The notes under the pieces were generated by a model. That model had not been told where the DNA came from, ran no database searches, and saw only the letters and a program-made list of their open reading frames with translations. DNA of 64,000 nt. Origin: Haliscomenobacter sp. Its GTDB lineage: Bacteria; Bacteroidota; Bacteroidia; Chitinophagales; Saprospiraceae. Shown in pieces: positions 27,694 to 37,219 of the stretch; the stretch's first letter is position 1; each line of letters starts with the position of its first letter. The stretch is from NCBI RefSeq assembly GCF_016718685.1, contig NZ_JADKCX010000014.1, positions 1-64,000 on the forward strand. Direction: 5' to 3'. A program made the translations under genes and the position numbers.

Positions 27694-27728
27694 AAGCGTC
27701 AGACAAGCCATTTCGTCTGACGCTTTTT
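27694..27728. terminator. Bidirectional terminator between response regulator and TPR gene
   Basis: AAGCGTCAGAC (27694-27704) pairs perfectly with GTCTGACGCTT (27715-27725); T-run on the + strand at 27724-27728. It lies 250 bases after the response regulator and just before the end of the minus-strand TPR gene. The stretch 27446-27693 holds no gene, but a -7-like TATCTTTG at 27492-27499 is seen (see findings). Confidence 0.7.
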
Positions 27729-27742
27729 GATTGGTAAACATT

Positions 27743-28951
27743 TTAGCCTTTAATCGCCAATTGTTTCAACTCGGGATGTTTGGAATTTGTCTTTGTGGCT
27801 TTAGCCATGTGCTCCACGGCTTTGCTTGAATTGCCCATATCCTGGTAAATGAGGGCCAGCTTGCGGTTGACATCGATGTTGTCTGGACGGATCTCATATT
27901 CTTTCAGCGCATATTTCAGTGCCTTTTTCAAATCTCCTACCAAATCTGCATAAATGCTGGCGTACTCCAGATTCATATTGTGACCATGCGCTTCGTCATC
28001 GGCCAGCATTGGCCAGATTTCCTGGACGGTTTTTTCACAAGCTTCTTTTTTACCCTGGAGCTTGTATACTTTGGCCAACTCTTCATAAAAGCCCACTTCG
28101 GGAATGATGTTGGCGGCGTCTTTCAGCAATTGTTCGGCTTCGCTGTATTTTTTGCGCTCAATGGCCACTTCGGCCAGGGCGGCAATCGCAAACGGATATT
28201 TAGGGCGCTCTTGCAATATGGTGCGGTATTCCTCTGCGGCGTCAAGTTGGCCGTATTGTTTGTATAAATTGCCAAGCGTCAGGCGAGACCAGCAAGTTTG
28301 CTCCTGTCCCGGGAAACCGGCATCTACAGCTAATTTCATGGCTTCGATCGCACCATCCACATCCCCGTGGATTTCACGGAGGTAAGATACGCGGGCATAA
28401 GAGCGCAAATCCGGACGAATGGAGACCATTTTATCGGCCATCTTCACCGCTTCTTCGTAATTGCCCAACTCAACATTGGCATCTACAAGCACGCCGTAAT
28501 TTTGGGCGTTGTAGGGATTGAGGTTCATGGCTTCAGTACCCGTTTTGAGGGCATTTTTGAAGTCGTGCAGAGAGAGTTGTACCCCTGCTTTGGCCGCGAG
28601 GGCCCGGAATTTGAGGTCTTTTTCCAGTTCGGGCTTGTCCAGAATATATTCGGTCATTTTGAGCGCAGCAGGGTAATAATGGCCGTGTTCGCCCGTAATG
28701 CGCGCTTCGTTGACGAATACGTACACCAGTTTAAGGGCAGCCTCGTAATCTTCGGGATTGGCCAGTAGAGCCTGGCGCGAAGTCCCGTAATAACTTTGTA
28801 CATCCGACCATTCCTGGCCGTTTTGGATGGCTTCATTGCGGTCAAGCAATAAGGGAATGTTGTTGACCGACAGGGTGGTTTGGTCGTTTTGCTTCTTGGC
28901 ACAAGCAAACGAAAAGAAAAGGATAAGGAGAAGGAAAGAGATGCGGTACAT
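27743..28951 (-). CDS. TPR-repeat lipoprotein
   Basis: A 402-residue lipoprotein. The ATG at 28951 gives MYRISFLLLILFFSFAC, a lipobox; an upstream extension of the frame is composed of the tandem word of the neighbouring repeat and is not coding. The rest is TPR solenoid: ALKTGTEAMNLNPYNAQNYG, EEAVKMADKMVSIRPDLRSY, AAEEYRTILQERPKYPFAIA, KALKYALKEYEIRPDNIDVN, AVEHMAKATKTNSKHPELKQ and others, at least eight repeats. TPR proteins act as scaffolds for complexes. It lies downstream of two DUF4331 genes on the same strand, and this gene order suggests one operon with a joint surface-associated function. Confidence 0.8.
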   Translation of the reverse strand: MYRISFLLLILFFSFACAKKQNDQTTLSVNNIPLLLDRNEAIQNGQEWSDVQSYYGTSRQALLANPEDYEAALKLVYVFVNEARITGEHGHYYPAALKMTEYILDKPELEKDLKFRALAAKAGVQLSLHDFKNALKTGTEAMNLNPYNAQNYGVLVDANVELGNYEEAVKMADKMVSIRPDLRSYARVSYLREIHGDVDGAIEAMKLAVDAGFPGQEQTCWSRLTLGNLYKQYGQLDAAEEYRTILQERPKYPFAIAALAEVAIERKKYSEAEQLLKDAANIIPEVGFYEELAKVYKLQGKKEACEKTVQEIWPMLADDEAHGHNMNLEYASIYADLVGDLKKALKYALKEYEIRPDNIDVNRKLALIYQDMGNSSKAVEHMAKATKTNSKHPELKQLAIKG

Positions 28952-28960
28952 GGTTGTTGA

Positions 28961-29080
28961 GTTGAAGAGTTGAAGAGTTGAAGAGTTGAAGAGTTGAAGG
29001 TAGTGCCGGGTCAGTGCGCTGATCTGGCAAGATTGGAAGTCCACTACTTTTCAACTCTTCAACATTTCAACTCTTCAACT
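28961..29080. repeat. Foldback with 8-bp tandem word GTTGAAGA
   Basis: GTTGAAGA is repeated five times in 28961-29000 (the last copy varies), and its complement TCAACTCT / TCAAC recurs in 29050-29078. A 47-base non-repetitive loop separates the arms. The element fills the gap between the TPR gene and the upstream DUF4331 gene and may form a strong hairpin in their shared transcript. Confidence 0.7.
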
Positions 29081-29084
29081 ATTA

Positions 29085-31129
29085 TTAATTTACTTTTACA
29101 AGCTTCACATTTTGCAATACACTACCGTTTTTGTCGATGATGCGTGCAATATAATTGCCATTTGCCAGGCCCAATGGAAGTTTGGCCTGAATGGAATTTT
29201 CGCCTTCGTATACGGTTCCTGTAGTGATGGTGCTGATTTTGCGGCCATTCAAATCATACAGGTCGATTTGAATCTGGTTTTCGCCCTGAGACTTCACGTT
29301 GAAAGTCAAGTCTTCTCTAATCGGGTTGGGATACACCGCAGCCACCACTTTAGGGATGTTGAGCAAGCTGCTTTCGCCAACTTGTGCATTGGCCAGGGTA
29401 GCCGCGGTAGACGCTACTTCGGTACCGCCACACTTGCCATCACCAGCCCAAGGCAATGCGACGTAAGGGAAAGTACGCTTGAAAGCAATGTCATTTTTCT
29501 CAACGCCGGTAGTATAGCTCAATACATCAATCAGGTCGGTACTGACCGGGTTTTTGCCATCAAAATCGTCGTACCACAAACCGATCGCAGCCAATACAAC
29601 CCCGGAAACAGCTTGCAATTCGATGCGGGTAACGTCATCCTCCAGACGGCGACCATTCGGGAACCCATCCATATTCGGGATGAACTCCAAACTGCGGTTG
29701 CCTTTGTATTTTGGATGCGTCAAACCCATTACTGCAGCTTGAACCAGGCCCAAAGAGCTGAAGTTTGGATCCGTACGGCGGGTAGTAGGTACGGCCATGT
29801 TGAGGCGCAGCATATCCCCGCCGTTGGGCAGGAAGTTGTTGATAAAAGGCTTGCCTGGCGCCAGAGGATTTCCGCCCTTGCCCGTTGCCAATTGGTATGG
29901 GGGGAGGTTCGGAGCACCCGTATGGAAGATCGGCCAAAGATCGACGGAGCGGGCTTTCCCTGGGCCAGGAAGCAACAATGTACCAAACACCTTATCATCA
30001 AGCGCTGTTCCATTCAGCGCAGGATTCCCTTTTAGGCCATACAAACCATCTTTGCCGTAACCGAAGTCAAACGAACCCAATGATTTGCGTTGGATGCGCA
30101 ACTGCTTGAAGGCAGGAACGGCAGATCCAAACAAAGCGTCATCCATATACAGCGCCAATTCTGGATTGAAGAAGAAATTGTCCAGCAGTGTATCACCAAG
30201 TTCCTGGTAGGGCGTGAGGGCATTCCAATAGTCTTTGTAACCAATTGGAATCACTGCTTCGTTGGTCAATGGCATGCCCAAACGAGATACTTGTACCCAA
30301 TCGCCAGTATGGGTTTCTGCACCTTTGGACAAAGTGCGCAAAGCTGGCCGGCTGGCCGAAGCCCATACCCCAATCACATAATCTGGATCCAGGATATTCT
30401 TTGGCAAATAGAAAGCGCCTTTTTGAGGAGCGTGCGAATGGGCACCTGGATGGCAATGGTACTTACGTTGAAGCATTTGACACCATCCCGTGCTTTGGCA
30501 CCCTGACGTGGAGCATCGCCCAAGTCGAAAATCCCACCCAAGTCTACAAAGAAAGGATCGTCGGAAGTGCCACAGAAGATCTTCTCACCAGTAGAAGAAG
30601 TGGTAATGGCCTTGTCTACCAAATCAGAATAGCGGGCATTTAAACCTACTCCGCTGGAGATAGAACGTGAGCCCACATTGGGCGGAGGTACAATGCCATT
30701 TCTGATGATCACCTGGAAGCTTTTCCCCCCATCCATGCTGCGTTCGAGGGTGTAAGTTGCCTTCAGGTTCTGTTTTCCCAGGCGGATGTTGAAGAAAGTG
30801 GTTGGATCTTCATTCACCAGCTTGAACGTAAAACGATAGGTGATCTCGTCTCCAGAAATCGCAGCATTGTTGTCAACGTGGATTTCGTAGCGGATGTTTT
30901 GCCCAAAATTGTAATAATTGGGGCCACCTTGTGGCAATTGAAATGGCACATAGTTGGCGATGATGGTGATCATCCCGTTTTCGTCCGGGCTGCGGAAGAC
31001 GTACAGATCGGTGTTGTCTGCCAAGGGATCATCCGCAATCAGCGGTGCTTCCCGGTGGCTGGAGGCAAACAGCGATGCGCTGAAGGCCAGCAGGGTTAGA
31101 CAAAGTATGGATTTAAAAAAGTTTTTCAT
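29085..31129 (-). CDS. DUF4331 protein with T9SS sorting domain
   Basis: About 681 residues. Signal peptide MKNFFKSILCLTLLAFSASL then SSHREAPLIADDPLADNTDL, the DUF4331 hallmark, and its internal motifs (NEDPTTFFNIRLGKQNLKAT; FCGTSDDPFFVDLGGIFDLG; LPNGGDMLRLNMAVPTT; NMDGFPNGRRLEDDVTRIEL). The C-terminal 90 residues are a Por sorting domain (VVAAVYPNPIREDLTFNVKS ... NGNYIARIIDKNGSV), so the protein is carried by type IX secretion and either released or anchored. The frame breaks at T-run 30420-30424 (one base missing; LLKKGAFYLPKNILDPD is restored). Its molecular role is unknown. The paralogue upstream is very similar but has no sorting domain. Confidence 0.85.
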
Positions 31130-31143
31130 GGTTTGTCTTTGTA

Positions 31144-31201
31144 CCACGACTGAAGTCGTGGCTTGATGATGTGTGTGGCCTCCCACGACTAAAGTCATGG
31201 G
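31144..31201. repeat. REP-like double palindrome CCACGACT-n-AGTCGTGG
   Basis: Two units: CCACGACTGAAGTCGTGG (31144-31161, perfect) and CCCACGACTAAAGTCATGGG (31182-31201, one mismatch), 20 bases apart, in the gap between the two DUF4331 genes. Their shape (short GC-rich palindrome with a central A-rich loop, paired) is that of REP/BIME elements mobilised in trans by RAYT transposases; no such gene is in this window. Confidence 0.55.
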
Positions 31202-31286
31202 TTGGCTAGTTTATAAAATTTTGAGTTTGTGCACGGTATTGCAGGCTGGCGATTCCACACCCACACGTTCACACGCACACCCCAAC

Positions 31287-32996
31287 TCAATTTGTTTCGG
31301 TGCCCGCCCAGGGAGCTGCAACGTAAGGGAAGGTAACTTGGAATGCTTTATCGTTTTTCTCTACACCCGTGGTGTAAGTCAAGACGTTCAGCAATTGGTT
31401 CGTCACCGGGCTACCACCAGTTTTGAAATCGTCGTACCACAAACCAACAGCGGCCAATACCACTCCGGAAACGGCTTGCAATTCGATGCGGGTGACGTCA
31501 TCTTCCAAGCGGCGTCCATTGGGGAAGCCATCCATATTGGGAATGAATTGCAGATCTGTAGTCGTATTATACGTTGGATCGGTCAAACCCAAAACTGCTG
31601 CTTGTACCAAACCCAGTGGGCTGAAATCGCCGCCAGTACGGCTGGTTACAGGTACGGCCATGTTCAAACGCAACATATCGCCACCGTTAGGCAGGAAGTT
31701 GTGGATGAAAGGTTTACCTGCTGCCAAAGGGTTGCCATTTTTACCCGTTGCCAATTGGTACGGAGCAAGGTTAGGTGCGCCCGTGTGGAAAATTGGCCAA
31801 AGGTCAACCGAACGTGCTTTGCCGGGGCCAGGCAACAACAGGGTGCCAAATACGGCATCGTCCAGTGCTGTACCCGCCAGGGCAGCATTGCCTTTCAAGC
31901 CCCAAAGTCCATCACGACCATAACCAAAGTCGAAACTGCCCAGTGACTTGCGTTGAATACGCAATTTTTTGAAAGCTGGAACGGCTCCACCGAAGCGAGC
32001 ATCATCCATGTACAGGGCCAACTCAGGATTGTAGAAAAACTCATCCAAGGTTACATCAGCCAATTCTTCATAAGGAGTCAAAGAGTTCCAATAATCTTTC
32101 ATGCCAATTGGAATCACAGCTTCGTTGGTCAGGGGCATGCCCAGGCGAGAAACTTGTACCCAATCACCTTCTTCCGTAGGCGCGCTGCCGTCTACTTTTA
32201 GGGTGCGCATGGCACGGCGGCTAGCCGAAGCCCATACCCCAATTACATAGTCTGCATCCAGAATGTTGCGTGGCTCAGCTGGAGCACCCGCTTTGAGCAA
32301 AGTAGCAATCGGGATCTGGATCGCGATGCTGTGTACATTGTACATGCCGATACCGTCTCTGATCTTTTGGCCGCCTTGACGGGGCAAGTTGCCCAGGTCA
32401 AATACGCCGCCCAAATCCACAAAGAATGGATCATCAACGGGCCCACAAAACACAGTTTCACCTGAGCTGCTGTTCATGATGCCTTTTTGCATCAAAGCCG
32501 CGTAAGTGGTGTTCAAACCAGCACCTCCGCCAATAGAGCGTGGGCCAATGTTGGCTGGTGGCACATAACCGTCGCTCAATACTACCTGGAAAGTTTTTCC
32601 ACCGTCGATGCTGCGTTCCATCGTATAGGTGGTTTTGAGGTTTTGTTTACCCAAACGAATGTTGAAAAAGGTAGTGGGATCCTCATTCACTCGCTTAAAG
32701 GTAAAGCGGTACACGATCTCGTCGCCAGGTTTGGAGGCGTCGTTGTCGATGTGAATCTCATAGCGGATGTTTTCGCCAAAGGTGTTGTAGTTTGGCCCAC
32801 CTTGTGGCAGTTCCGCCGGAATGTAATTGGCAATAATCGTGATGGTGTTGGGCTTGTCCGGGCTTCGGAAAGCGTACACATCCGTGTTATCGGCCAGTGG
32901 GTCGTTGGCGATCAATGGGGCTTCGCGGTGGCTGGAAGCCTGCACGAACCATGATGCCATGACGAACAAAAGTGATAAAATGGAATAACGTCGCAT
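31287..32996 (-). CDS. DUF4331 protein, paralogue without sorting domain
   Basis: A 569-residue secreted protein with an intact frame. Signal peptide MRRYSILSLLFVMASWFVQA, then SSHREAPLIANDPLADNTDV and the same DUF4331 motifs as its neighbour (FFNIRLGKQNLKTTYTMERS; FCGPVDDPFFVDLGGVFDLG; FLPNGGDMLRLNMAVPVTSR; RRLEDDVTRIELQAVSGVV). It ends at YVAAPWAGTETN, exactly where the paralogue begins its extra 90-residue Por domain. So the pair arose by tandem duplication and one copy gained or lost the sorting domain. Possible partners: the TPR lipoprotein 2.4 kb further. It may remain periplasmic, unlike the neighbour. Confidence 0.85.
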   Translation of the reverse strand: MRRYSILSLLFVMASWFVQASSHREAPLIANDPLADNTDVYAFRSPDKPNTITIIANYIPAELPQGGPNYNTFGENIRYEIHIDNDASKPGDEIVYRFTFKRVNEDPTTFFNIRLGKQNLKTTYTMERSIDGGKTFQVVLSDGYVPPANIGPRSIGGGAGLNTTYAALMQKGIMNSSSGETVFCGPVDDPFFVDLGGVFDLGNLPRQGGQKIRDGIGMYNVHSIAIQIPIATLLKAGAPAEPRNILDADYVIGVWASASRRAMRTLKVDGSAPTEEGDWVQVSRLGMPLTNEAVIPIGMKDYWNSLTPYEELADVTLDEFFYNPELALYMDDARFGGAVPAFKKLRIQRKSLGSFDFGYGRDGLWGLKGNAALAGTALDDAVFGTLLLPGPGKARSVDLWPIFHTGAPNLAPYQLATGKNGNPLAAGKPFIHNFLPNGGDMLRLNMAVPVTSRTGGDFSPLGLVQAAVLGLTDPTYNTTTDLQFIPNMDGFPNGRRLEDDVTRIELQAVSGVVLAAVGLWYDDFKTGGSPVTNQLLNVLTYTTGVEKNDKAFQVTFPYVAAPWAGTETN

Positions 32997-33146
32997 AATA
33001 GGTTATGATTAAGATGATTAATACGCAGTGTTGAATCCTCCTGGGCAAAGCAGTAGCTAAAGGCATTGTTGGTGCAATTGCCATCAGAAAATACTCAATC
33101 AGGGAGGGCAGTAGAAATTGGAGTGCCAAAGCGCTCCGGTGAATTG

Positions 33147-33215
33147 TTAGAAGCGAAAAATAAAGTATGTGCCCAAATTTCGCCCTACATCCAGGCTCGA
33201 ATCGGGGTTAACCAT
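33147..33215 (-). pseudogene. Orphan outer-membrane-protein C-terminal fragment
   Basis: The minus strand reads MVNPDSSLDVGRNLGTYFIF and ends RF-stop at 33147-33149. A final aromatic-rich strand ending in Phe after GRN is typical of TonB-dependent receptor or barrel C termini in Bacteroidota. No matching upstream barrel can be read in any frame, and a stop lies four codons before. So it is a remnant, or the tail of a gene lost by deletion or misassembly. The rest of 32997-33462 holds no supported gene. Confidence 0.3.
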
Positions 33216-33462
33216 ATTGTTCTTTCATGGTATACGATGTAATTCTTTTTTTGGATGTTGCGGAGTGAAACATTTTTGAGGATAGGTTCACAGCCTTTGG
33301 CAGTGGCTCCAATATGGGCACAGAGAAGAATGGAAAATAGCGTAGAAAAAGTTTCATTGGTGTTGGTTTGATGGTCTGGAATGAAGTACGAAGTAAGGGG
33401 AGCGCTTGGATTGAGGATGGATGATTTTTTTTTCAAATAATAAAAATAGCGCTGATAATATG

Positions 33463-35049
33463 TCACCTTTTCAAAAACCGCAGCACCGTCCTTTCCTTTC
33501 CTACTATCTCTAAAAAGTACACACCTGCTTCCAAGCCACTCAGGTTTTGCTTCTGAATGCCCACTCCGGCGTACAACACCTGTCCCAGGCCATTCAATAC
33601 CCGATATGCTTCATCACCCTGCGCATGTTCAAGACTGAGGAAATCCAGTACTGGATTTGGATAAATCCGCAGTTGTTTGCGCTCATTCGCAAGGTCGGTT
33701 GTGGGTGTAGTCAGGTTACAAAAACCACCGGTACCCACCAGATTTGTCATTTCAGTACACAAGGTTGTGTAATTGCTCATGGCCGTGGCATCCATTGTGC
33801 CGAGCAGCAAATCATTACTTTCCGTAGGGTCGATAGAGATGTGGAAAAACTTTTGGCTGCCATTGTCAAAATCCAGCAATTTGTACTCCTTATTGCGCAT
33901 GGTTTTGCCATCGCCCCCCACGCTGGGGTTTTTAAACACCTCGGTAAATACCCAGCTACGCACTTCGGTCAGCTGGTTTTTGAGGATGGGCAGGATGCTG
34001 CGGCTATCCACGGGTTTGTTGGCGGGAATTTGGCTGGGCCAATCTGTATAGCCAAACAGCTCCAGGATAGTGGCAAATAAATCATGCGTACTCACCAGGG
34101 CATCACTCACCCGGTTGGGGTTCACGACGGAAGGGCCAGAGATGATGAAGGGCACACCCACCCCTTCCTGATCGATGCTGCCTTTGGCCCCGCCGCGACT
34201 TTGAGCAACGGAACTTTCATTCCCGTTGTCGCCAATAAAAATGATGTCCGTATTGTCCCATTTGCCCAAGGCTTGCAGCGAGTCGAACAAGCGCCCAATT
34301 TCATGGTCGAGCGCCTCCACCGAGGCTTTGAAATACGACTGGGGATTGGCAGCGATATCGGCAGTTGTACCGCTCAGGTTGTTGTAGGAATGTAAACCGG
34401 CAGGTGGTAAATGGTGCGGCGTATGTGGCGCGTTGAAGGCCAGCCAGAGGAAAAAAGGTTTGCTGCCCTGGGTTTTGATCCAGGAGATGGCGTTGTTTGC
34501 CGTTTCGGTGGTGGCGTAGGTGCTGACGTTGCTGGATACCCCGTTTTTTATCTTGGTCCAGTTGCTGAAACTGCTGATCGCACCCAGAAAATTACCTTCA
34601 AAATGATCATAACCCATGCGGTTGGGGAAAACCCAATTGGTGGTCGGCATGGCCGTATGCAAGTGCCATTTGCCGATATTGGCCTTGGCGATGCCGTTGG
34701 GCGCGTAGCGGTTGAGCAGCTTTGGAATGGTGATTTCGGCCGTATCCAACACAGCAGAACCAACACCACCTACAGCATTGCCCACACCCGTACGGAAACT
34801 GTAACGCCCCGTTAATATTCCCGCCCGGGTAGGGGAGCAGAGTGGGTTCGACCAGGCGTTCCGAAAGCGGACACCCCGCGCCAGTAAGCGACGCACGTTG
34901 GGCATAGCCGCCGTATCCAGGTGGTTTTCGTAAAAACCGCAGTAGTCAGTCCCCAGGTCATCAGCAATGATCAGGATGACGTTGCGCTGGGCATGGGCAG
35001 TGTATGCCAGAAACAATAAGCTGAAAATGGGCAGAATCTTTGTGAACAT
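33463..35049 (-). CDS. Type I sulfatase with T9SS sorting domain
   Basis: A 528-residue secreted sulfatase. After the signal peptide (MFTKILPIFSLLFLAYTAHA) comes RNVILIIADDLGTDY with metal-binding Asp30-Asp31, and NPLCSPTRAGILTGR carries the C-x-P-x-R formylglycine signature at Cys71; a maturase (anSME or FGE) elsewhere in the genome is required. GKWHLH and the later GDNGNESSVAQSR complete the active site. The last 80 residues are a Por sorting domain (LRIYPNPVLDFLSLEHAQGD ... LEAGVYFLEIVGKERT). So a surface or released enzyme, probably acting on sulfated polysaccharide. Intact, monocistronic. Confidence 0.9.
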   Translation of the reverse strand: MFTKILPIFSLLFLAYTAHAQRNVILIIADDLGTDYCGFYENHLDTAAMPNVRRLLARGVRFRNAWSNPLCSPTRAGILTGRYSFRTGVGNAVGGVGSAVLDTAEITIPKLLNRYAPNGIAKANIGKWHLHTAMPTTNWVFPNRMGYDHFEGNFLGAISSFSNWTKIKNGVSSNVSTYATTETANNAISWIKTQGSKPFFLWLAFNAPHTPHHLPPAGLHSYNNLSGTTADIAANPQSYFKASVEALDHEIGRLFDSLQALGKWDNTDIIFIGDNGNESSVAQSRGGAKGSIDQEGVGVPFIISGPSVVNPNRVSDALVSTHDLFATILELFGYTDWPSQIPANKPVDSRSILPILKNQLTEVRSWVFTEVFKNPSVGGDGKTMRNKEYKLLDFDNGSQKFFHISIDPTESNDLLLGTMDATAMSNYTTLCTEMTNLVGTGGFCNLTTPTTDLANERKQLRIYPNPVLDFLSLEHAQGDEAYRVLNGLGQVLYAGVGIQKQNLSGLEAGVYFLEIVGKERTVLRFLKR

Positions 35050-35062
35050 CAGGATTGGATTA

Positions 35063-35220
35063 TACCCCGCGCGGGATGATCAGGTGATTTTTGTCTCTTT
35101 CTTTTTTCGCCCTGCCACGTTGCAAATGCTCGCCGTAGCTTTGGCTACGTCTGCGCTTTGCGCCTTGCAGGTCAAAAAAATAAATTCGCCAAAATTTCAC
35201 CTGCCCACCCCGCGCGGGGT
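35063..35220. repeat. Nested foldback with CCCCGCGCGGGG ends
   Basis: Outer arms TACCCCGCGCGGG (35063-35075) and ACCCCGCGCGGGGT (35207-35220). Inside, CAGGTGATTTTT (35081-35092) faces AAAATTTCACCTG (35191-35203), and CGTAGCTTTGGCTACG forms a central hairpin. It lies upstream of the sulfatase gene and fills the gap to the hydrolase gene at 35297. Confidence 0.6.
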
Positions 35221-35296
35221 AAAGCATTTTATCTATAAGACCAGGAATACTTGGAATGTACTCATTAGTCGATAAAAGCTGCTAATTCCTGCGTAT

Positions 35297-36258
35297 CTAT
35301 TTTTTTTTCAAAACAAAAGCCCCCACTTTTTCTACCAATTCTTCGGAAATCGGCAAAGTCGGCTGATTGTAAGTCGCCAAATTAGCTGCCCGATCGCCTT
35401 CCACCAGGCGAAACAAGTGGTTCATTTTTTCAATCAACAGCAATTGCGCCAGTTTACTTTTTGCAGCGAGGTGCTGAGCATCCGCAACCTTGATTTGAAT
35501 GTCGTTGGTGCCTTGGATGACCAAAGATGGGATCGACAATTTGGCCAACTCCTCCGCAGGCTCATATTTGAACCAGGAAATGAGGTAAGCTTGTATCGAG
35601 GGTTTGAACAATACTTCCAAATAAGGCGGTACGTTTTTGACATTCAATCCCCTGCTCAGGCTATCGAGTAGTGGAGTAGAAAAGTCAGTAACAAATTTGG
35701 GCTGGGCGCTCAATTGTTCTTTTAAGGTTTCATTGCCCCGCAATCCAATGCCACACAAGGAAACGAATTTTTTGACGGTTTTTCCAGTTTGTTGAATGGC
35801 GAGTGTACCGGTCAGCGCCCCAGGCTATGGCCTAAAATGCTGATGTTGGAAAACCGTTTATCCTTGGCCAAAAACTGAATCCAGGCTACCACGTCGGCTA
35901 CCTCGTGGTCAAAAGTCCAGGTGTCCAACTTGGTTTGACCGGGCTTACTTTCACCAGCGCCCATTTTGTCATAACGCAGGGTTGCAATGCCTTTTTTTGC
36001 CAGTGCATGGCACAGCAACAAATAGGCGTCGCTTTTTAAGCCCACACTGCTGTTGCCATTGCGGTCGGTTGGCCCGGAACCAGCGATGAACAAAGCGAGG
36101 GGTATTTTTTTTGCCTTTGTATTTGGCAAAGTGAGGGTGGCATACATGGTATAAGTACCTCTGTTGATGGACACCGGGCTTTCTTGAAAATCAGCAGATT
36201 GACCTTGGGCCAAGCTCCAAAATATGAAGGCTATCGGGAATAAAAAGAATCGAATCAT
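35297..36258 (-). CDS. Secreted alpha/beta-hydrolase (DUF/peptidase S9-like)
   Basis: About 320 residues. The start at 36258 gives a signal peptide (MIRFFLFPIAFIFWSLAQGQ). The hydrolase core shows ALFIAGSGPTDRNGNSS (oxyanion loop), ATLRYDKMGAGES and the nucleophile elbow SILGHSLGALTG, with Asp in VIQGTNDIQIK and His in EKMNHLFRLVEG completing the triad. The frame breaks at C-run 35818-35821 (one C missing), which otherwise ends at LGHSLGR. It is the third gene of an operon with sdpI (7-base gap) and the ArsR-type repressor. The substrate is unknown. Confidence 0.8.
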
Positions 36259-36265
36259 GGTGCAC

Positions 36266-36921
36266 TTATTGAGCAGTTTTACCAAAAGCAAAGAGCCAGA
36301 ATGAATAAATGACTGGGATGAAAATGATGAGCAGCATACCAATCAGGAAGACGGTATAAAAGCCGAATTCACTCAAGAACAGAGAGGCCAGCAACAAAAT
36401 AAGCCCTCCCAGCATGTATACCCGTCCGCCCAGGCGGTGCGTGAGTTGCCAGTTTTTTTCGTCGTTCAAGGTCCAGGGGTACGAATGCCGATGAAATAAT
36501 TTGGCTTCACTGCTTGCAGGTAATTGCCCATCAGGATCAAAAATATGGACAAAATGGGGAAGAGCCCGGCGCGGAAATCCAGATTTGGATATGCCGAAGA
36601 CAGGATAAAAATAAACGAAATTGCAGCAATCAGAGACAGCACCACCACCCGCAGGGCAAAGTATTTCCCCCCCATACTTTCAATGCGTTTTTTGGGATCG
36701 ATGATTGGTACCAACAGCAAAATCAGATACAACAAAACGGACATGCTTGGAATCAACCAAAGCAGTAAACTTTTATCGTTCCAGTCATCCGCTTCTCCAT
36801 AGAAGTTGTAATGGGTGGCAATGGTGTGGGGGATTTTTTCCCAAAGCCAGTACAACAAAATAGAGGGGGCCAAAGTAATGAACAACAAAATCCACTCCAT
36901 TTTTGCAAACAACTTTTTCAT
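36266..36921 (-). CDS. SdpI/DUF1648-family membrane protein
   Basis: About 218 residues, six helices. The N part (MEWILLFITLAPSILLYWLW, THYNFYGEADDWNDKSLLLW) is DUF1648 and the C part is the SdpI domain (GIRTPWTLNDEKNWQLTHRL, GGRVYMLGGLILLLA). B. subtilis SdpI gives immunity to the SdpC toxin and relays the signal to SdpR; here the toxin gene is not seen. The frame breaks at G-run 36476-36479 of the + strand (one base missing), where GIRTPGP should read GIRTPWTLNDE. The start overlaps the end of the ArsR-type gene by four bases (ATGA), so translation is coupled. Confidence 0.82.
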
Positions 36922-37181
36922 GATTTTCCATTTTTGAAACCGATGAACCAGGCCAATACGTCATCAATTACGGTAGTATTCAGGGAGTAAATCACATACT
37001 GCCCTTGTTTTTCTGCCGTAACCAGATTGGCTTGCTTCAACAAATCGAGGTGGTGAGAAATGGTGGCTTTGCCAAGGTTGAAATGCTCGGCAATGGCGCC
37101 TGCACTCAGGTCGCTTTGCTGGAGCAGCACGAGGATATCGCGCCGGGTGGCATCGTTTAGTGCTTTGAAGACGGTATTCAT
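36918..37181 (-). CDS. ArsR-family autorepressor (SdpR-like)
   Basis: An 87-residue winged-helix repressor: MNTVFKALNDATRRDILVLL, recognition helix LGKATISHHLDLLKQANLVT, wing KQGQYVIYSLN. No metal-binding cysteines are present, as in the SdpR subgroup. It begins the operon sdpR-sdpI-hydrolase and has a perfect 11-bp palindrome 39 bases upstream of its start, a likely autorepression site. In Bacillus, SdpI at the membrane sequesters SdpR when toxin is bound; a similar membrane-titration switch is plausible here. Confidence 0.88.
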   Translation of the reverse strand: MNTVFKALNDATRRDILVLLQQSDLSAGAIAEHFNLGKATISHHLDLLKQANLVTAEKQGQYVIYSLNTTVIDDVLAWFIGFKNGKS

Positions 37182-37219
37182 GGTGCTTTATTCACCATAA
37201 AAATAAGAAAATAAATTTG

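Noticed and set aside
28961..29080. CRISPR array
   Set aside because: The 8-bp copies are contiguous, without spacers, and the other arm is the reverse complement; no cas genes are present.
33185..33466. 93-codon minus-strand reading as a small secreted protein
   Set aside because: No ATG gives a signal peptide in frame, and the reading crosses the orphan barrel tail in another frame.
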